Positions 33,919 to 43,307 of a stretch of DNA of 64,000 nucleotides are shown piece by piece; within the stretch, counting starts at the first letter, position 1; every line of letters starts with the position of its first letter. This DNA is from Paraburkholderia polaris. GTDB lineage: Bacteria > Pseudomonadota > Gammaproteobacteria > Burkholderiales > Burkholderiaceae. The position numbers were made by a program, and so were the translations under genes. Under the pieces are notes generated by a model that saw nothing but the letters and a program-made list of their open reading frames with translations, ran no database searches and was not told where the DNA came from. The stretch spans positions 37,724 to 101,723 of the forward strand of contig NZ_JABBGJ010000041.1 in assembly GCF_012927345.1 (NCBI RefSeq), read 5' to 3'.

Positions 33919-35148
33919 ATGAATTCCAGCGACAAATACAAGGTTCTGCTGATGATCTGGATGCTCCAGTTCGTCAACTATCTGGACCGCATCAATCTCT
34001 CGATCGCCGCGCCGACGATGATGAAAGAGCTATCGATACGGCCGGCGCTCTTCGGCGTCGTGCTGGCCGCGTTCAGCCTGGGCTATGCGGTGGCGCAGAT
34101 TCCCGGCGGTGCGCTGGCCGACCGCTTTGGCGCGAAAATCCTCCTGATCGTCAGTCCGATTCTGTGGAGCGTTTTCACCGGCATGACGGGATTCGTCGCG
34201 AGTTTCATTGCGCTCGCCATCGTGCGCGTGCTGTTCGGCGCCGCCGAAGGCCTGTCGAACGGCGCGAGCTTCAAGTTGATCGGCGATTATTTCCCGTCGC
34301 ATGAACGCTCGGCCGCGAACGGCGCGTACCTGTCGGCGCTTGCACTCGGGCCCGCGTTTATCGCGCCGGTCGCCGTGTGGTTCCTGACGCACGTCGGCTG
34401 GCAGGGGATGTTCCGCTGGCTCGCATTGCCCGGCTTCGTGATGGCGCTGCTGATCTTTTTCGTGATTCCGCGCCAATCGCGCGATAGGGCTATAAGCCGC
34501 GAGCAAGCCGAAGCGCCTGCAGAAAGCGGCCGCTTTGTCAACGTCACGCGTATGCCGACATCGTGGCTCATCTTCATCGCCTACATGGCGTTCAATATTG
34601 CGTTCTGGGGCTACCTCGGCTGGATGCCAAGCTATCTGTCGCTCAGCCGTCACATCGAACTCAAAGCGCTCGGCTTTGCCGCGTCGATGCCGTATCTCGC
34701 CGGCACGGTCGGCATGTTCGTGTTCGGCTGGCTCGGCAGCAAGGTGCTGTACCGCCATCGCTGTGTGCTGATCGCCGCGATCTATCTATGCACGGCCGTC
34801 TGCCTATATGTGACATACAACGTCGCGACTGCGCAGGCGAGCATCGTCGGTTTATCGGCAGCCGGGTTTTTCCTGTATGGCGGATTCGGGCCGGTGTGGT
34901 CGGTGGTGCTGGATCTGACGCCCGGCAACCTGCGCGGCGCGTTCTCGGGTTTCGTCAACTGCGGCGGCCAGATCGGCGGCTTCTTTGCGCCGATCATCGT
35001 CGGTTGGCTGGTCGGTGTGACCGGGTCTTTCACGGGCGGCTTTCTGTTCATGATCGGCGCATTGCTAGCGGCGGCACTGTGTTTCGTCGCATTACAGGTT
35101 GTCAAGCGCGACTGGCCGACGCGGGCGGGAGAGGCGATCGCGGTGTGA
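33919..35148 (+). CDS. ACS-family MFS transporter (organic or sugar acid)
   Basis: The 409-residue protein has 12 spans and the anion:cation symporter signature: MLQFVNYLDRINLSIAAPTMMKEL, GYAVAQIPGGALADRFGAK, RVLFGAAEGLSNGASFKLIGDYFPSHERSAANG. Relatives take up hexuronates, galactonate, tartrate or phthalate. It lies 35 bases after the dehydrogenase relic and may have formed an operon with it. Its 3' end overlaps, on the opposite strand, an open frame containing the fumarase remnant. Confidence 0.91.
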   Translation: MNSSDKYKVLLMIWMLQFVNYLDRINLSIAAPTMMKELSIRPALFGVVLAAFSLGYAVAQIPGGALADRFGAKILLIVSPILWSVFTGMTGFVASFIALAIVRVLFGAAEGLSNGASFKLIGDYFPSHERSAANGAYLSALALGPAFIAPVAVWFLTHVGWQGMFRWLALPGFVMALLIFFVIPRQSRDRAISREQAEAPAESGRFVNVTRMPTSWLIFIAYMAFNIAFWGYLGWMPSYLSLSRHIELKALGFAASMPYLAGTVGMFVFGWLGSKVLYRHRCVLIAAIYLCTAVCLYVTYNVATAQASIVGLSAAGFFLYGGFGPVWSVVLDLTPGNLRGAFSGFVNCGGQIGGFFAPIIVGWLVGVTGSFTGGFLFMIGALLAAALCFVALQVVKRDWPTRAGEAIAV

Positions 35149-35175
35149 TGTTCGCGCGGTGCCCTTTCTCCTCTC

Positions 35176-35430
35176 GGCCGGCGTGTTGTCCTTCGTGTTC
35201 TTGCGCGCGCCTTCCGGCGGGTTCACGATCGCGGCGCGCAGCACGTTGCCCGGGTTCAGGTAACCGCGGCGAACGCCTTCGTTGATCATGTCGGTGACGC
35301 CTATCGTCGCATCGTCCCAACGCACGTCCATACCGAGCTTCACGAACACCGTGACGATGCCGGTGTCCTGGCAGATTGGGCGCTTGCCTTCGGCGCACAT
35401 GCGGCTGGCGAAGACGGCGATTACCGGCTC
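35176..35430 (-). pseudogene. Class I fumarase / tartrate dehydratase alpha remnant
   Basis: Minus-strand translation gives PVIAVFASRMCAEGKRPICQDTGIVTVFVKLGMDVRWDDATIGVTDMINEGVRRGYLNPGNVLRAAIVNPPEGARKNTKDNTPA, the Fe-S Cys-containing N-terminal segment of class I fumarases and related dehydratases (SRMCAEGxRPICQDTG, RKNTKDNTPA). Similarity ends abruptly on both sides: upstream by the citF end, downstream by the tail of the MFS gene. About 85 of roughly 500 residues remain, so it is non-functional debris of a rearrangement. Confidence 0.85.
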
Positions 35431-35436
35431 TGTGCG

Positions 35437-36996
35437 CTAGTTGAGCGAACCGGCTTGCCTCAGCACATCGATCACCGTGCCGTCGCGATACTGCTGAAGC
35501 GCGACGATCCTCTTCGCCTGCTCAACGGCAGCGTCGGCGCGCAGCCTGGGCGATGCATCCGTTTGCGACAGGTCGTGAAGACGTGTAAGCGGCACGACAT
35601 TTACACCGGCTGCGACGAGCCGCGCGGCAAGCTCCTCGCGAAGCGGATTCACCGCCACACCTGCTTCGGTGACCACCACATCGATGGTGGACCCGGGGGT
35701 AGTCAGCGTCGTCACGCTATCGACGATCTTCGGATATTTGCCGGCCTTCAGGCGCGTCGTCACGATCGCGAGCTTCGCGCCGCACGCGGTATCAGCGTGA
35801 CCGCCCGAGCCGCCCATTAGCACGCCGTTGGAGCGGGTGGTGACGTTGACATTGAAATCGAGGTCGACTTCGGCTGCACCCAGAATCATCGTGTCCAGCC
35901 GGTTCGCTACCGCGCCCCGATTCCACGGATTCGCGTACAGCGACGCAGACATCCCCTGATGAGTCGGATTGTCGCGGTACGAGCGCACCGCACGAAGGTC
36001 GAAGCACTGTACGTCGAAGAGCGTGCGGAACAGTCCAGCTTCCAGCATGTCGACGATCTGCCCGGTAATGCCGCCGGCAGCGAAGCTGCCTTGAACATGC
36101 TTGTCGCGCATCAGCTGCCCCACGTATTTCGCTACCGCGAGCGAAATCCCGCCTGCGCCGGTCTGAAAGGAGAACCCGTCCACGAGCAGACCCGCCGCAT
36201 CGATAACCGCAGCGGCGGTCTGGGCGATCTGCAGGCCCACCGGATCTTCGGTCACGCGGGTGCTGCCCGACACGATCTGCGACGCGTCGCCGATTTCCGG
36301 GACCGCTACGACGAAGTCGACAAAGTCCTGTGTGATTTCACCCGGACAGGCGGGATACGGCACGAGGTTGTCGGTCACGGCGACCACCCGCCGCGCCGAG
36401 CGCACATCGACCTGCGCATAGCCCAGTGAGCCGCATGCGGACGGACCGTCGACGCCGTTCAGGTTGCCGTAGTCATCGGCAGTCGGCGCCGCGATAAAGG
36501 CGACATCGATGGGCAGCTCGCCGGACTCGATCGCTCGTGCACGGCCGCCGTGGCTTTGCAGGACGGCAGGGTTGCGCAGCAAGCCTGCGCTGATCGCCTC
36601 GGCGACGGGTCCGGCAACATAGGCCGTATATATACCGGTCACCACGCCCGTGCGCATGTGCTCCACCAGCGGTGCATGGACCGGAAAAATCGAACTGGGT
36701 GCGATCGTGAGATCGCGCAACCCCCTTTTGGCTGCTTCGGCGAGCACCAGATTCAGCAGATGATCGCCGTTACGCATGTGGTGATGAAAGGACAGAGTCG
36801 CGCCGTCGCGCACCCCGCATGCGTCAAGCGCGGCGCCGATGCCGGACAGAAGCTTGCTGGCCCCGGTCTGTTCCGAGATTGACCGGACCGAGGCGAAGAC
36901 AACCTCCCGCGACTCGCGGCTGACGCCGGAAAAACGCTGGACCTTGCCATAGCCGTCGACATAGTCAGGAATCGTTCGCGCTGAAATGCACGCCAT
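35437..36996 (-). CDS. citF: Citrate lyase alpha subunit (citrate CoA-transferase) homologue
   Basis: The 519-residue protein follows the CitF pattern throughout: LSFHHHMRNGDHLLNLVL, LTIAPSSIFPVHAPLVEHMRTGVVTGIYTAYVAGPVAEAIS, LQSHGGRARAIESGELPIDVAFIAAPTADDYGN, FQTGAGGISLAVAKY, GSGGHADTACGAKLAIVTTRL. The alpha subunit swaps acetyl for citryl on the CitD carrier before CitE cleavage. The CitE homologue is 1.2 kb away on the other strand beyond a LysR gene, and citD, citC, citX and citG are not in the window. It may thus act on free CoA thioesters of citrate-like acids rather than in a classical citrate lyase complex. Confidence 0.9.
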   Translation of the reverse strand: MACISARTIPDYVDGYGKVQRFSGVSRESREVVFASVRSISEQTGASKLLSGIGAALDACGVRDGATLSFHHHMRNGDHLLNLVLAEAAKRGLRDLTIAPSSIFPVHAPLVEHMRTGVVTGIYTAYVAGPVAEAISAGLLRNPAVLQSHGGRARAIESGELPIDVAFIAAPTADDYGNLNGVDGPSACGSLGYAQVDVRSARRVVAVTDNLVPYPACPGEITQDFVDFVVAVPEIGDASQIVSGSTRVTEDPVGLQIAQTAAAVIDAAGLLVDGFSFQTGAGGISLAVAKYVGQLMRDKHVQGSFAAGGITGQIVDMLEAGLFRTLFDVQCFDLRAVRSYRDNPTHQGMSASLYANPWNRGAVANRLDTMILGAAEVDLDFNVNVTTRSNGVLMGGSGGHADTACGAKLAIVTTRLKAGKYPKIVDSVTTLTTPGSTIDVVVTEAGVAVNPLREELAARLVAAGVNVVPLTRLHDLSQTDASPRLRADAAVEQAKRIVALQQYRDGTVIDVLRQAGSLN

Positions 36997-37099
36997 GCTG
37001 GTTCTCCAAGTGATTGCACGTTGGGAGCCAGTGTAGGGAGTGCTTCTGCACTAGAGGAAATACGAAATCGCGAAAGGTCCTATAGGTAAAACCTTTGGT

Positions 37100-38092
37100 T
37101 CAGTCAAAACCTTGCGCACTCGGCGAGCCACCCGTGTCGGCCAGCGTCGCCGCATCGGGCGGCGGCCGCAAGGTAATTCCAGTCCACAGACCCTCTGCAT
37201 GCAGTTCACCGATCAGTTCCACGATCGACTTGCGCACCGCAAGCGCGGCGGCGCTAATCGGCAGCGCATGCGACCAGCAGACGCTTGCCGGCCTCGACAT
37301 CACGGGGTCGACAATCCGGCGCATGGCGGCCCGTTTCGACGGTTCGTGCCGCGCCAGCGCGGAAGCCGGCAAGATCGTGCAGGCCTCGCCCGTGCCGGCA
37401 ATCGCGACGAGCGTAGGCAGGGAATCGATGTCCGCGATCAGATTCAATTCGACATCTTCGCGCTGAAAGGTGCGCTCGATGATGAGCCGCAGCCCATTGC
37501 TGGCGCTCGGCGCCACCAGCGGCACGTTCGACAGCAGGTGCAGCGGGCACACGGTTTGATCGCCGGGCAGCGAAAGCCCCGCGTCGCCGAGCACGTAAAG
37601 TTCCTCATCGAAGACGGGAATCACCGACATGCCGCGCGTTTCAGAGTCACGAAACAGCAACGCGAGATCGAGCCGCCCGTTCGGCAGCAATTCGCTGATG
37701 TATCCGCTCATGCTTTCGAAAAGCTGCAAGCGGATGCCGGGAAAGCGCTTGCGGATCCGCTCGAACAGCGGCAGCGCAAGGATGGCCGCCACCGTGGTCG
37801 GTAACCCCACCGCGACCGCGCCCGCCTCGCTGCCGCTGTCCTCACGCACGTCCTCGCGGATCTGGTCAATCTGCCGCACGACAAGTCTCGCGTGCCGGTA
37901 CAAGGCGCTGCCCGCCGTCGTCGGCTTGACGCCCTGGGCGCTTCGCAGCAGCAGCTTCGTCTTCAGCTCCGCCTCGAGCCCGGCTATCTGCTGGCTCAGT
38001 GACGGCTGTGCCACATACAGCTTCTGCGCGGCTTTGGACAAGCTGCCGGCATCGACGATCGCGATGAAGTATTTGAGTTGCCTGACGTCCAT
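37100..38092 (-). CDS. LysR-type regulator (Nac/CynR-like)
   Basis: The 330-residue protein starts with a standard winged helix (MDVRQLKYFIAIVDAGSLSKAAQKLYVAQPSLSQQIAGLEAELKTKLLLRSAQGVKPTTAG), then a linker and a two-lobe effector domain (VAVGLPTTVAAILALPLFERIRKRFPGIRLQLFES). It lies divergent from citE and upstream of citF on the same strand, so it is the obvious regulator of both. A short C-terminal extension beyond the usual 300 residues is hydrophilic. Confidence 0.9.
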   Translation of the reverse strand: MDVRQLKYFIAIVDAGSLSKAAQKLYVAQPSLSQQIAGLEAELKTKLLLRSAQGVKPTTAGSALYRHARLVVRQIDQIREDVREDSGSEAGAVAVGLPTTVAAILALPLFERIRKRFPGIRLQLFESMSGYISELLPNGRLDLALLFRDSETRGMSVIPVFDEELYVLGDAGLSLPGDQTVCPLHLLSNVPLVAPSASNGLRLIIERTFQREDVELNLIADIDSLPTLVAIAGTGEACTILPASALARHEPSKRAAMRRIVDPVMSRPASVCWSHALPISAAALAVRKSIVELIGELHAEGLWTGITLRPPPDAATLADTGGSPSAQGFD

Positions 38093-38243
38093 AGTTTGCG
38101 CATTCCTGCCGGGAGGTTCGGGGGAAAATCGAGGTTCCGATAGGTTGATCCTATACCACTTAGACCTGACCTGTATTTCCGCCCGCTTCGCCGACCTCTT
38201 ACATTGGATGCATCGAAACCATCCTCATGAGGAGCCTCAGATT

Positions 38244-39089
38244 ATGTCTTCTGCCACAAACAGTCAGCTTGCGATCCGTACACGGAGCTGGATGTTCACT
38301 CCGGCAACACGTCCCGATCGCTTCGCGAATGCCGCTAAAAGCCAGGTGGATGTGCTCATCGTGGACCTTGAAGACGCGGTGCAGCCGGACGAAAAAGCGG
38401 CAGCACGTGGCAACGTTCGAACCTTGCTCGACGCGGCCGACAACACGGCGCTCCCCCCCTTGGCCATTCGCATCAATTCGCTGCTGACCCGGTTTGGTCT
38501 TGACGATCTCATCATGCTGCTCGACGCGAAGCACGCGCCGCAGTTCGTTTTATTGCCGAAGATCGAATCGCCCGAGCAGGTTTTGCAAATCGACACGCTA
38601 TTGACGGCCGCCGGCAAAACCACCTGGCTTGTGCCGATGATCGAATCGGCGCGCGGCCTTTCGGTCGTCGAGCCGATTGCACAATCCTGCTCCCGCGTCG
38701 CCGCGCTGATGTTTGGTGCAGCGGACTATGCGTCAGACGTCAAGGCACAACCCGAGGCGCTTGCGCTCCAGCTTGCACGCTGTGGCGTCGCCGCGGCCTG
38801 CGCGCAGGCGGGCGTGCTCGCGATCGATGCGCCTTGTTTCGCGCTTCACGACGCTGAGCGGTTACACGCCGATCTGACGTTTGCTGCAGCCAACGGGTTC
38901 GAGGCCAAGGCCGCGATTCATCCGTCGCACATCGAGTCGATCAACACAACGTTCACCCCTTCGGCCGAACGCGTCACATGGGCGAAGCGCGTCGTCGAAG
39001 CCGCCGAAAAGGGCGCCGGCACCGTCGACGGCCGCATGGTGGACGAAGCGATCGCCCGCGAAGCACGCCGCGTGCTAGCCGCCGCCTAA
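38244..39089 (+). CDS. citE: CitE-like lyase (HpcH/HpaI aldolase superfamily)
   Basis: ATG 38244 has a GAGGAG site. The 281-residue TIM-barrel protein has RSWMFTPATRPDRFANAAKSQVDVLIVDLEDAVQPDEKAAAR, LPKIESPEQV, PMIESARGL, MFGAADYASDVKA and the lid AIHPSHIESINTTFTPS. These are the hallmarks of citrate lyase beta, malyl-CoA and citramalyl-CoA lyases. It would split a (3S)-citryl- or citramalyl-type thioester into acetyl-CoA and an oxo acid. Next to a CaiB/BaiF CoA-transferase, a stand-alone CoA-thioester lyase is as likely as classical CitE. Confidence 0.9.
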   Translation: MSSATNSQLAIRTRSWMFTPATRPDRFANAAKSQVDVLIVDLEDAVQPDEKAAARGNVRTLLDAADNTALPPLAIRINSLLTRFGLDDLIMLLDAKHAPQFVLLPKIESPEQVLQIDTLLTAAGKTTWLVPMIESARGLSVVEPIAQSCSRVAALMFGAADYASDVKAQPEALALQLARCGVAAACAQAGVLAIDAPCFALHDAERLHADLTFAAANGFEAKAAIHPSHIESINTTFTPSAERVTWAKRVVEAAEKGAGTVDGRMVDEAIAREARRVLAAA

Positions 39090-39233
39090 GTGATCGCTCC
39101 GTCCGGCGACCGTGGCCTGTCAATGTTGCCCGGCGATCTGTCGAGCGCCTGCCAGATCGATCTGCCAGTCAAGGTCGTGGTTTTCAACAACACCTCACTC
39201 GGTTTTGATTTGGTATCTACGCGAAGTTGGTAG
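39090..39233 (+). pseudogene. Thiamine-diphosphate enzyme remnant (PoxB/acetolactate-synthase type)
   Basis: Immediately after the citE stop, one frame reads APSGDRGLSMLPGDLSSACQIDLPVKVVVFNNTSLGF, then drifts to a stop at 39233. This is the diphosphate-binding GDGxxxM...NN segment of pyruvate oxidase/acetolactate-synthase-like enzymes (usual form SGDGGLSMLMGDLLT...LPVKVVVFNNxSLGF), with the second Gly of GDG now Arg. About 40 of some 570 residues survive, so this is a gene relic. Confidence 0.78.
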
Positions 39234-39394
39234 AAGTGATTCGATTTTTGGACAGAGTCAAGGTTGTCACGTCAGATATAGGCGTCACCTATATGCGGTA
39301 GCTCGAATCGGTATTTCTCGCCGACGCGGCGTGCGTCTAAATTGAGGCCTTCGTAGTCGATAAAAGATGCTCGCACAGAGCTCGAAGGAGACGC

Positions 39395-41146
39395 ATGTAC
39401 ACCCAGACTTTTGCCCCCGTCGCGCATTCGATAGGGGCTTCCGCAGCATTTGCCGCCCTTCCCCTTCTCATCCTGTTCGTTCTGCTCGGCGTCCTGCGCG
39501 TGCAGGCGCGCTGGGCAGCGCTTGCCTCGCTCGCCGTCTCGATGGCGGTCGCGATCCTGGTGTATGGAATGCCCGCTAACCAGACAGCCAGCGGCGCACT
39601 CGAAGGCGCCGCGATCGGGTTCTTCCCGATCATCTGGATTGGCATCAATGCAATCTGGCTGTTCAAGCTGACGCAGGAAAGCGGCCACGCCGACGTGCTG
39701 CGGCGCGCACTCGCCCGCGTCAGCGCCGACCAACGCGTGCAAGCGGTGTTGATCGCCTTCTGCTTCGGCGCGTTGCTGGAAGCGCTGGCCGGCGGCGGCG
39801 CACCAGTGGCAATCTGTGCGGTGTTGCTGATTTCGATCGGCGTCGAGCCGTTGAAGGCCGCAGCGGTTTGCCTGATCGCGGATACCAGTCCGGTCGCGTT
39901 CGGCGCACTCGGTTTGCCCATTACCGTGCTCGCCAAGATCACCCGTTTGCCGGTCCATGAGATCAGCGTGATGGTAGGACGGCAAACGCCGTTGCTGTCG
40001 CTCTTCATTCCGCTGATCCTCGTATTTATCGTCGACGGGCGACGCGGGTTGAAGGAAGTCTGGCCGCTCGCGCTAGTCGCCGGGATCGTGTTTGCGCTCG
40101 CGCAGTTTGCGGGATCGATGCTGCTGCCGGTCGAACTCGTCGATATCGTCGCCGCACTGGTCTGCGCAGGCGTTTCGATCGTGTTCCTGCGCGTCTGGTC
40201 GCCGGGCGTGTTGCGCGCCGACCTGGCTGGCGCGGCCGCGGCCGTTGCGAATTCCGGCGGCCAGCGGCGTCTTGAGCCCAGCCGCGACCTGGCGGGTGTG
40301 TCTCACAGCGCCACCATGGCCATGCCAACCCCGGGCTCAGGAACGCATTTCCATCATGCAGCCGAGCGAGGCAATGCACCTGCCGACACCGCCCAGGCGC
40401 CCGATTCGCGCGCCGAGATCCTGCGCGCGCTTGCGCCCTACGCCGCCGTGATTCTCGTCGTCGCATCGACGCAGATCAGCCTGGTCGGCCACGCACTGGG
40501 CGTCATCACCTCAACGTTTCCATGGCCCGGCCTGCACGTCGTCGATCCGAAAGGCGCGGCCGTATCGGCTGTCAACGCCAAGTTTGAATGGCTGCTTTCC
40601 GCAGGCTCGATCGTATTGATCGCCGGTTTGCTGTCCGCGCCCATCCTTAAAGTCAGCGCGCCCGTTGCCGCCCGGACCTATTTGAAGAACCTGCATGAAC
40701 TGCGCTGGGCGGTGTTCACGGTGTGCTGCGTGGTTGGCGTGGCCTATGTGATGAACCTGTCTGGCCAGATCGTGACGCTCGGCATCTGGGCGGCCAAGGC
40801 GGGCCCGGCTTTCGCACCGGTATCGCCGATACTCGGCTGGTTCGCGACCGCGCTCACTGGCTCGGATACGTCGGCGAATGCGCTGTTCGGCATGCTGCAA
40901 CTCACCACCGCACATCACACTGGCCTGTCCGACATTCTGTTGACCGCTGCCAATACTTCGGGCGGGGTGGTCGGCAAGGCGATTTCGCCGCAGAACCTCG
41001 CGGTCGGCGCGGTGGCGGTCGGCATGATGGGCAAGGAAGGTGTGCTGTTCAGGCGTGTGGCGGGCTGGACTGTCCTGATGATCGCGGCGCTCAGCCTGCT
41101 CGTCTATCTCCAGTCCACGCCGGTCCTCGGCTGGATGGTGCCGTGA
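39395..41146 (+). CDS. LctP/LldP-family L-lactate permease homologue
   Basis: The 583-residue protein has about 13 hydrophobic spans and the LctP family motifs: FFPIIWIGINAIWLFKLTQESGHADVLRRALARVSADQRVQAVLIAFCFGALLEALAGGGAPVAI, and the C-terminal WFATALTGSDTSANALFGMLQ...ANTSGGVVGKAISPQNLAVG. It has a long hydrophilic loop around residues 285-350 rich in His, Ala and Ser. Members carry lactate or glycolate; a related hydroxy-acid is likely given the CoA-transferase 77 bases downstream and citE upstream on the same strand. Confidence 0.9.
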   Translation: MYTQTFAPVAHSIGASAAFAALPLLILFVLLGVLRVQARWAALASLAVSMAVAILVYGMPANQTASGALEGAAIGFFPIIWIGINAIWLFKLTQESGHADVLRRALARVSADQRVQAVLIAFCFGALLEALAGGGAPVAICAVLLISIGVEPLKAAAVCLIADTSPVAFGALGLPITVLAKITRLPVHEISVMVGRQTPLLSLFIPLILVFIVDGRRGLKEVWPLALVAGIVFALAQFAGSMLLPVELVDIVAALVCAGVSIVFLRVWSPGVLRADLAGAAAAVANSGGQRRLEPSRDLAGVSHSATMAMPTPGSGTHFHHAAERGNAPADTAQAPDSRAEILRALAPYAAVILVVASTQISLVGHALGVITSTFPWPGLHVVDPKGAAVSAVNAKFEWLLSAGSIVLIAGLLSAPILKVSAPVAARTYLKNLHELRWAVFTVCCVVGVAYVMNLSGQIVTLGIWAAKAGPAFAPVSPILGWFATALTGSDTSANALFGMLQLTTAHHTGLSDILLTAANTSGGVVGKAISPQNLAVGAVAVGMMGKEGVLFRRVAGWTVLMIAALSLLVYLQSTPVLGWMVP

Positions 41147-41223
41147 TCGACCGGGTCACCGCCGCACCGCAAGAAAAACTGAGCACGTGCTTTACGCATT
41201 GAAATATCGAGGATATGCAGAAG

Positions 41224-42393
41224 ATGAACCATCCACTCAACGACATCACGGTCGTCTCGATCGAACAGGCAATTGCCGCACCGCTGGCAAGCCGGCATCT
41301 GGCCGATTGGGGCGCGCGCGTCATCAAGATCGAGCGCCCGGAGGTCGGTGATTTCGCCCGCAACTACGATACAGCGATGGATGGCCTGTCGAGCCAGTTC
41401 GTCTGGACCAATCGCTCGAAGGAGAGCCTCGCTCTCGACATCAAGACCGACCGCGGGCAGGAAACGCTTGAAGCGTTGCTTCTCCGTGCCGACGTCTTTA
41501 TCCAGAATCTGGCGCCCGGCGCTGCGCAGCGCCAGGGTCTCGACGCGAAGTCCCTCGTCGCCCGCTTCCCGCAACTGATCGCCTGCGACATTTCCGGCTA
41601 CGGCTCCAACGGACCGTACAGCGACAAGAAGGCCTACGACCTGCTAGTTCAGTGCGAGACTGGCTTCCTGTCAATCAACGGCACGCCCGAGACACCGTCG
41701 AAATGCGGTCTTGCGATTGCCGATATCGCGACCGGCATGTACGCGCTGAATGGCATCCTGATGGGCCTGCATCAGCGCTCGCGCACCGGCAAAGGCATGG
41801 CGTTCGAGGTCTCGCTCTTCGACGCGCTGACCGAGTGGATGAGCTATCCGGCGTACTATACGCGCGGCCGCGGCCAGCCGGTTCCACGAAGCGGCGCCCG
41901 GCACGCGACCATCGCGCCATACGGTCCGTTTGCAACCGGCGACGGCAAGACGGTTTTCTTCGGCATTCAGAACGAACGCGAGTGGCTCAGTTTCTGCAAA
42001 GTCGTATTGGGCGATGCAGCTATCGCGGTTGAGCCGCGCTACGTGTCGAACTCTTTACGGGTCTCGAATCGCGAGGCGCTGGAACAGACGATCGAGCAGC
42101 GCTTCGCCGCGTGGAGCAGCGCTGAAGTGCTGGCACGACTGGATCGCGCGGCGATTGCGAACGGCATGATGAACGACGTGGAGGCGCTGCTTGATCATCC
42201 GCAATTGCGCGAGCGCAATCGCTACCGCAGCGTCGAAACCGAGAGCGGACCGCACGATATGTTCCTTCCGCCGGTTACGATCCCGGGGCTCGAACCGGTG
42301 ATGGGTCCGGTGCCGGCAGTCGGCCAGCATACCGAGGCCATTCTCGCGGAAATCGAAGCAGACGCACTCTCGCAGCGGAGCGGCGCTTTCTGA
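41224..42393 (+). CDS. CaiB/BaiF family (class III) CoA-transferase
   Basis: I prefer ATG 41224 because GAGG at 41209-41212 is too close to the ATG at 41215. The 389-residue protein is a family III CoA-transferase: LNDITVVSIEQAIAAPLASRHLADWGARVIKIERPEVGDFAR, SLALDIKTDRGQE, ISGYGSNGPYSDKKAYDLLVQCETG. The catalytic Asp is in LAIADIATGMYALNG. It moves CoA between carboxylic acids. With LctP and CitE it could activate an imported C4-C6 hydroxy acid for lyase cleavage. Confidence 0.92.
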   Translation: MNHPLNDITVVSIEQAIAAPLASRHLADWGARVIKIERPEVGDFARNYDTAMDGLSSQFVWTNRSKESLALDIKTDRGQETLEALLLRADVFIQNLAPGAAQRQGLDAKSLVARFPQLIACDISGYGSNGPYSDKKAYDLLVQCETGFLSINGTPETPSKCGLAIADIATGMYALNGILMGLHQRSRTGKGMAFEVSLFDALTEWMSYPAYYTRGRGQPVPRSGARHATIAPYGPFATGDGKTVFFGIQNEREWLSFCKVVLGDAAIAVEPRYVSNSLRVSNREALEQTIEQRFAAWSSAEVLARLDRAAIANGMMNDVEALLDHPQLRERNRYRSVETESGPHDMFLPPVTIPGLEPVMGPVPAVGQHTEAILAEIEADALSQRSGAF

Positions 42394-42566
42394 CTCGGAG
42401 ATGGCTTCTCACCTACTCGGCTCGACGGGCGGCGGCCTGACGCAATATCCACGTGGTAGGAGACGAACTCGACGACATCCGTGAAGTCGAGTTCGTGATA
42501 CCTCAGACTTGCTTCGATTCCGCTAAATGCTACGCGTTACCCACATACGTTCGACGCACCGCCAGA

Positions 42567-43280
42567 TCAAATATTCGCCGCTTCATAGCGAGCCCGGTTT
42601 GCCTCGTTAGGCGGATAGAGACCTGGCAAAGCAGCGCCGTTTTCGACCTCGCTCATGATCCAGTTTTCCAGTCGCTCCTGTTCGACCGACGCGGCAACAA
42701 CCTCCTCAAGAAGCGCAGCAGGAATAAGCACAGCGCCATCCCGGTCGAGCACGATTACGTCGTTTGGAAATACCGCGACGCCACCACAGTCGATAGGTTC
42801 CTGCCAGGCGACAAACGTCAGGCCGGCCACCGAGGGGGGCGATGCGGTACCCTGACACCAGACTGGAAGGCCGGCATTCAGCACGCCCGCAATATCCCGA
42901 ACCACGCCGTCCGTGACAAGCGCCGCGACTCCGCGCTTGTGCATTCGTGCGCAGAGAATGTCGCCGAAGATTCCCGCATCGGTTACGCCCAGTGCGCCCA
43001 CTACGGCGATACAGCCACTTGGCATCGCTTCAATCGCCGCGCGGGTTGAAATGGGCGAGCTCCACGACGCAGGGGTCGCAAGGTCTTCCCGGGCCGGCAC
43101 GAAACGGAGTGTGAATGCACGGCCGACGAGCCTCGGCTGACCTTCTGCTATCGGTCGAGTACCGCGAAGCCACACGTTGCGAAGACCATGCTTGAGCATG
43201 ACCGTCGTAAGCGTGGCCGTAGATACGCCCGAGAGGGTTGCAACGATTTTTTCGTCGAGCGGAAGTGGGTCGATGGTCAC
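42567..43280 (-). CDS. RraA-like / 4-hydroxy-4-methyl-2-oxoglutarate aldolase family protein
   Basis: The 237-residue protein has the RraA/HMG-aldolase fold signature: VVGALGVTDAGIFGDILCARMHKRGVAALVTDGVVRDIAGV contains the Gly-rich loop and the Arg-Asp pair (VVRD) needed for oxaloacetate-decarboxylase/aldolase activity, followed by GGVAVFPNDVIVLDRDGAVLIPAALLEEVV. It is therefore more likely an aldolase or decarboxylase than a pure RNase E inhibitor. It is the last gene of a same-strand run with SDR, RidA and D-threonine-aldolase-like genes. Confidence 0.87.
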   Translation of the reverse strand: MTIDPLPLDEKIVATLSGVSTATLTTVMLKHGLRNVWLRGTRPIAEGQPRLVGRAFTLRFVPAREDLATPASWSSPISTRAAIEAMPSGCIAVVGALGVTDAGIFGDILCARMHKRGVAALVTDGVVRDIAGVLNAGLPVWCQGTASPPSVAGLTFVAWQEPIDCGGVAVFPNDVIVLDRDGAVLIPAALLEEVVAASVEQERLENWIMSEVENGAALPGLYPPNEANRARYEAANI

Positions 43281-43307
43281 GGTTTGGTGCTTCCAAAGAA
43301 GGAGTGA

